Assembly: GCA_017627015.1 (NCBI GenBank)
Contig: JAGAHP010000035.1
Location: 1 to 45,664 of the forward strand
Length of the DNA: 45,664 nucleotides
Reading direction: 5' to 3'
Origin: Bacilli bacterium
GTDB taxonomy: Bacteria; Bacillota_I; Bacilli_A; RF39; UBA660
The number at the start of each line of letters is the position of its first letter. Positions within the stretch are counted from its first letter, which is position 1. A program made the position numbers and the translations under genes. Positions 39,196-45,664 of the stretch are shown here, piece after piece. A model generated the notes under the pieces. The model was not told the DNA's origin. It did no database searches and worked only from the letters and a program-made list of their open reading frames with translations.

Positions 39196-40563
39196 TTGGA
39201 CAATAAAGAGATGATCTGGAAAAAATTTTTAAGTTTAATAAAAAAGAGAGTAGCGCCTATTGGTTATAGTACTTGGTTTGAAGAAACATATTTATATTCA
39301 TTAGATGATGAAGCAGTTATAGTAGTACCAACAATTGCTCATAAAAAAAATCTATCTGAAAGATATAAAGATATTATAGAAGATATATTAAATTCTATAA
39401 CAGGAACAAACTTTAATTTAAAATTTGTTTTAGAAAGTGAAATAGAAAAACAAAAGAAAAATGAAGAAGTACAATTAATTGAAGAAGAAACTGGTGTTCC
39501 TTATAATAGTTATAAGAAAGCACATTTAAATCCAGAATATACTTTTGAAAACTTTATGGTAGGGGAGAGTAATAAATTTGCTCAAGCAACTGCATTAGCT
39601 GTTGCAGAAAACCCAGGTAAAATGTATAATCCATTATTTATATATGGAAACAGTGGATTAGGTAAAACACATTTAATGCATGCAATAGGTAATTATATTG
39701 TTAATAATACTAATAAAAAGGTATTATATGCTAGCTCAAATGATTTTGTAACAGAGTTTTTAGGATTAAATAGAATACTAAATGGTGGAAATAATTTAGA
39801 TAAAGTAGCATCATTTAAGGATAAATATAATAATGTAGATGTTTTAATAATAGATGATATTCAATTTTTAGGGACAGCTCCTAAATCACAAGATGAATTT
39901 TTCCACACATTTAATACATTATTTGAAGATAAAAAACAAATAATTATATCTAGTGATAATTCACCAGATGATTTAAAAAATCTAGAAGAAAGATTAAGAA
40001 CAAGATTTAACTGGGGATTAAAAGTAAATATTTTTCCACCGGATAATGAATTAAGAAAAAAGATATTAAGAAATAAAATAGCTAATATGAACTTTGAATC
40101 TACTATTTCAGATGAAGTTATAGATTACATAGCTAATACATGCCAATCTGATGTTAGAAATCTTGAAGGTGCTTTAACAAGAGTTTGTGCTTATGCGACT
40201 ATTTTCTTTGAAGAAGAAATTACTATAAAATTAGCTATGGAAGCATTAAAAGGTACAGTTCATAATGCTACAAGTACAACAAATGATATTATTAAAATAC
40301 AAAGAGTAGTCGCAGATTATTATAATGTTACTGTAGATGATTTAAAATCTAAGAAAAGAGTATCTACTATAGCTTTTCCAAGACACATAGCTATATATTT
40401 ATGTAGACAACTTACTGATGAATCTTTTCCAAGAATAGGAATGGAATTTGGTGGTAGAGATCATTCAACAGTTATGAGTTCTTGTGATAAAATCTCAAAT
40501 GAGTTAAAAAATAATAAACAATTAGAAAAAATTATAGAAGAAATTAAGAAAAAATTAGAATAA
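39196..40563 (+). CDS. dnaA: Chromosomal replication initiator DnaA
   Basis: DnaA binds DnaA boxes and opens oriC. The 455-residue protein has an N-terminal domain I (MIWKKFLSLIKKRV, YSTWFEE), the AAA+ domain with Walker A (GNSGLGKTH, about 151-159), Walker B (VLIIDD, about 216-221) and RTRFNWGLKVNI. Domain IV carries the box-binding motif GGRDHSTVMSSCDKI. The start is the TTG at 39196. GGGGAGG (39181-39187) lies 8 nt before it, while the in-frame GTG at 39187 overlaps that site. Confidence 0.97.
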   Translation: MDNKEMIWKKFLSLIKKRVAPIGYSTWFEETYLYSLDDEAVIVVPTIAHKKNLSERYKDIIEDILNSITGTNFNLKFVLESEIEKQKKNEEVQLIEEETGVPYNSYKKAHLNPEYTFENFMVGESNKFAQATALAVAENPGKMYNPLFIYGNSGLGKTHLMHAIGNYIVNNTNKKVLYASSNDFVTEFLGLNRILNGGNNLDKVASFKDKYNNVDVLIIDDIQFLGTAPKSQDEFFHTFNTLFEDKKQIIISSDNSPDDLKNLEERLRTRFNWGLKVNIFPPDNELRKKILRNKIANMNFESTISDEVIDYIANTCQSDVRNLEGALTRVCAYATIFFEEEITIKLAMEALKGTVHNATSTTNDIIKIQRVVADYYNVTVDDLKSKKRVSTIAFPRHIAIYLCRQLTDESFPRIGMEFGGRDHSTVMSSCDKISNELKNNKQLEKIIEEIKKKLE

Positions 40564-40717
40564 GGTGGAAAAGTTGAAAGTTATAAACAACTAATCCACA
40601 TCAAAAATCGTTATAAATAAAAGGAAAAATTATGTTATTAACATTTTCCACTTTAATAATAATAAAAAAAGTATTAAAATAATAATAAAGAAACATTTTT
40701 CAAATAGGAGGGTTAAA

Positions 40718-41839
40718 ATGAAATTTACAATAAAGAAAGACATATTATTAGAAAATTTAAATAACGTATCACATGCTATATCAACAAAAAATGTTATACC
40801 CGTATTATCTGGTATTAAATTTGATTTAACTAAAGAAGGTTTATCATTAACAGCAAGTGATAATGAAATAGATATTAATGTATTTATAGATAAAAAATAT
40901 ATAGATAAAATAGATAAAACAGGTTCCATAGTAATACAAGGTAAGTTTTTATTAGATATAGTAAGAAAATTATCAGAAGATGAATTAAATATTGAAGTAG
41001 TAGATGGTTTAAAAATAGTATTATATAATAAAAATTCAACATATACTTTAAATGGTATTGATCCTGATGAATTTCCTAATTTAAATATTGAAAAGAGCAA
41101 TAAACCAATTGTATTAGATAAGAAAACAATTAAAACTATGGTTAATCAAACAATATATGCAACTTCTACCCAAGAATCTAGACCTATATTAACAGGTTTA
41201 AACTTTAAAATAGATAATGATGAGTTAGAATGTATAGCAACAGATTCTTATAGATTAGCTAAAAAGAAAGTTAAGTTAAATAAGGCTGTGGAAAATCCTA
41301 TAAATATAGTTATACCAGGTAAAAATATAGGAGAACTTGTTAAAATAATTAATGATGAAGAAGATTCTGTTAATATTCATATATTTACTAATAAAGTTTT
41401 ATTTGAATTTGATAATATAATTTTCCAATCTAGATTATTAAATGATGTATTTCCTAATATAAATAGATTAATTCCTACAGAATTCAAATTTATAATAAAA
41501 GCAAATTTAAATGATTTATTTAATGTTGTTGATAGAGCTTCATTATTAACTAGTGAAAAAGAGAAAAATGTTATAAAGTTTGAAACAGATGGAAATATAT
41601 TAACTGTTTTAAGTAATACTCCTGAAATAGGTGGAGGAGAAGAAAAATTAGCTATATCTAAAGATAATAATGAAGATATAAAAATTGCTTTCTCTGCTAA
41701 ACATATGATGGATGCATTAAGAACAATTAATAGTAAGGACGTTAGATTATTATTAAATAGCGAAATAAGTCCTATTATTTTAAATACAGATGATAGTGAT
41801 GATTTATTACAATTATTAATGCCAATTAAGACATATTAA
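40718..41839 (+). CDS. dnaN: DNA polymerase III beta sliding clamp
   Basis: DnaN forms the ring that holds the replicative polymerase on DNA. The 373-residue protein shows the three-domain clamp pattern: MKFTIKKDILLENLNNVSHA, the central TIYATSTQESRPILTGLNFK with TDSYRLAKKKV, and the C-terminal AFSAKHMMDALRTIN followed by LLMPIKTY in place of the usual LMPMRL/Y ending. The ribosome binding site is AGGAGGG. A 154-nt gap separates it from dnaA. Confidence 0.97.
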   Translation: MKFTIKKDILLENLNNVSHAISTKNVIPVLSGIKFDLTKEGLSLTASDNEIDINVFIDKKYIDKIDKTGSIVIQGKFLLDIVRKLSEDELNIEVVDGLKIVLYNKNSTYTLNGIDPDEFPNLNIEKSNKPIVLDKKTIKTMVNQTIYATSTQESRPILTGLNFKIDNDELECIATDSYRLAKKKVKLNKAVENPINIVIPGKNIGELVKIINDEEDSVNIHIFTNKVLFEFDNIIFQSRLLNDVFPNINRLIPTEFKFIIKANLNDLFNVVDRASLLTSEKEKNVIKFETDGNILTVLSNTPEIGGGEEKLAISKDNNEDIKIAFSAKHMMDALRTINSKDVRLLLNSEISPIILNTDDSDDLLQLLMPIKTY

Positions 41840-41842
41840 AAT

Positions 41843-41870
41843 AAAAAAGTTCAAAAAAATGAACTTTTTT
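41843..41870 (+). terminator. Terminator of dnaA-dnaN
   Basis: AAAAAAGTTCA/TGAACTTTTTT, 11 bp, 6-nt loop and T tract, starting 3 nt after the dnaN stop. Confidence 0.8.
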
Positions 41871-41927
41871 TTATTTTTCGACAAAAAATGACATTTTTTT
41901 TAATTATTTTGTGAAAAATAGGGGATA

Positions 41928-41957
41928 TTGTTTTCTCGATGTGGAAAATAATATATA
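41928..41957 (+). promoter_or_regulatory. Putative comK promoter with a DnaA-box-like site in the spacer
   Basis: TTGTTT (41928-41933) and TATATA (41952-41957), 18-nt spacer. TGTGGAAAA at 41940-41948, the form of the oriC sites, lies inside the spacer. Two AAAA-N5-TTTT boxes (41856-41868 and 41885-41897) resemble ComK half-sites but are 16 nt apart and the first is in the terminator. Confidence 0.4.
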
Positions 41958-41986
41958 GGAAATCAAAATAGTAAGGGGGAATGAAT

Positions 41987-42439
41987 ATGATTTCTTATGA
42001 AATAAACTGTGATACGCTTGCTCTTATACCCGTATCAGAAAAGGAAACTAAAATTATAGAAAGGAATAATATTTTTAATGTTAATAATTCAGTTATGAAT
42101 ATAATAGAGAATAGTTGTGAATATTTTGGTAGTTCATATTTAGGGAGACATGAAGGAACAAAAAAATTAATTGGAATAACTCATAAAGCACCAATCATAA
42201 TTGAGGAATCTAAGAATTTAATATATTTTCCTACAACATCACCAAGATTAGAAAATTGTATATGGATAGCTTTAAATAATATAAAAACATATGAAAGAAA
42301 GAATGGAAAAACTGAATTACAATTTATAAATAATCAAAAATTAAGATTAGATATTTCTTTTGGATCATTAGATAATCAAGTATTAAGAGCAACAAAATTA
42401 GAATCAGTTTTAAGAAAAAGAATAAATACTACTGAATAA
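41987..42439 (+). CDS. comK: ComK family competence transcription factor
   Basis: ComK is the master activator of DNA uptake genes in Bacillus. The 150-residue protein aligns along most of the family: ISYEINCDTLALIPVSEKET, CEYFGSSYLGRHEGTKKLIG, ITHKAPIIIEESKNLIYFP, then ENCIWIALNNIKTYE and the end LDNQVLRATKLESVLRKRI. It lacks the C-terminal extension of Bacillus ComK (192 residues). I use the second ATG (41987), 6-7 nt from AAGGGGGA; the first (41981) abuts that site. It lies between dnaN and recF, where Bacilli normally have the S4-domain gene yaaA. Confidence 0.88.
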   Translation: MISYEINCDTLALIPVSEKETKIIERNNIFNVNNSVMNIIENSCEYFGSSYLGRHEGTKKLIGITHKAPIIIEESKNLIYFPTTSPRLENCIWIALNNIKTYERKNGKTELQFINNQKLRLDISFGSLDNQVLRATKLESVLRKRINTTE

Positions 42440-42495
42440 GTGGTATTTTTTTATAAAAAAATAAAAAAATACGACAAAAACGGCTCATTTTGTGT

Positions 42496-42501
42496 TATAA
42501 T
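42496..42501 (+). promoter_or_regulatory. -10 box of an internal recF-gyrB promoter
   Basis: TATAAT, with a weak -35 candidate (GACAAA) 17 nt upstream. An AT-only 11-bp hairpin (42443-42453 with 42462-42472) lies just before it and could end the comK transcript. Confidence 0.5.
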
Positions 42502-42547
42502 AGTATTGTGTGTATAGGAGCATTATTTAAGGTGGTATGGTAAAAAT

Positions 42548-42570
42548 ATGGGCAAAAAAATAGGGTTTTA

Positions 42571-42571
<1 letters not shown>
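42548..42571 (+). CDS. Possible 7-codon leader ORF overlapping recF
   Basis: ATG...TAA encodes MGKKIGF and its stop overlaps the recF ATG (TAATG), an arrangement that suits termination-reinitiation. A binding site (AAGGTGG, 42529-42535) lies 12 nt upstream, which is long. recF itself has only AGGG before its start. The 131-nt gap holds nothing else that looks coding. Confidence 0.3.
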
Positions 42572-45583
<3,012 letters not shown>

Positions 45584-45595
45584 GAGGGTTAAAAT

Positions 45596-45664
45596 ATGGA
45601 TCACAGTAGAGATAGATTAGAAGAAAATAACATAGTAAAAGAAATTGAAACCTCATTCCTAGAA
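45596..45664 (+). CDS. gyrA: DNA gyrase subunit A (first 23 codons; runs off the window)
   Basis: The visible start MDHSRDRLEENNIVKEIETS followed by FLE matches the N-terminal arm of GyrA. AGGAGGG lies 7 nt upstream of the ATG, and the gap to gyrB is 12 nt. Confidence 0.92.
   Translation, partial: MDHSRDRLEENNIVKEIETSFLE

Overview
The window is a very AT-rich (well under one third G+C by eye), Gram-positive-type chromosome segment spanning the replication origin. It fits a walled, low-GC member of the Bacilli, probably an uncultured host-associated lineage; that placement is inference. Supporting genes are class A PBP, RNA polymerase delta subunit, sigma-H, SpoVG, YabP/YabQ, DivIC, SpoIIR, ComK and Mini-III. 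TGG encodes Trp and TAA, TAG and TGA all end genes, so the code is the ordinary bacterial one, not the mycoplasma one.

Layout. oriC lies at about 38.8-39.2 kb between rpmH and dnaA. To its right, all on +, are dnaA, dnaN, a ComK-family gene, recF, gyrB and the start of gyrA. To its left nearly everything is on -: rpmH-rnpA-yidC-khpB-DUF4234, mnmE-gpsA, a divergent sigma-70 paralogue, mnmG-rsmG and a ParB-like gene. One class A PBP gene (27.2-29.1 kb) is the only gene read against the replication fork. Then come a DUF1934-like gene, argS, rpoE, prfA, prmC, spoIIR (interrupted by an in-frame TAG), a DUF308 membrane protein, spoVG, yabP-yabQ-divIC and a small lipoprotein. From 19.5 down to 3.4 kb a single gene encodes a 5,372-residue surface protein. 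The left end is the conserved block mrnC-rlmB-sigH-secE-nusG-rplK-rplA.

How the genes work together. The right side is the replication initiation and supercoiling set. The rpmH-rnpA-yidC-khpB and mnmE/mnmG/rsmG genes cover RNase P, membrane protein insertion, tRNA wobble modification and 16S methylation. The left block covers ribosomal proteins L11/L1, transcription elongation (NusG), secretion (SecE) and rRNA maturation. Sporulation and competence functions are threaded through this housekeeping backbone.

Most notable: (1) the giant surface protein, with a membrane segment at each end, eleven copies of a roughly 110-140-residue module, three leucine-rich 26-residue-repeat cassettes, a beta-helix-like stretch, a BIG2-like domain, a possible CUB-like domain and two cell-wall-binding-type repeat regions; (2) comK inside the origin cluster, with a DnaA-box-like site in its putative promoter; (3) a nonsense codon in spoIIR with the rest of the frame intact; (4) the same GUGGGAGG hairpin upstream of both rplK and rplA, a likely L1 autoregulatory element present twice; (5) terminator hairpins that contain or touch the stop codons of most transcription units; (6) an origin built on TGTGGAAAA-type DnaA boxes; (7) a probable ATT start codon. 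No rRNA, tRNA, CRISPR array or insertion sequence was seen.
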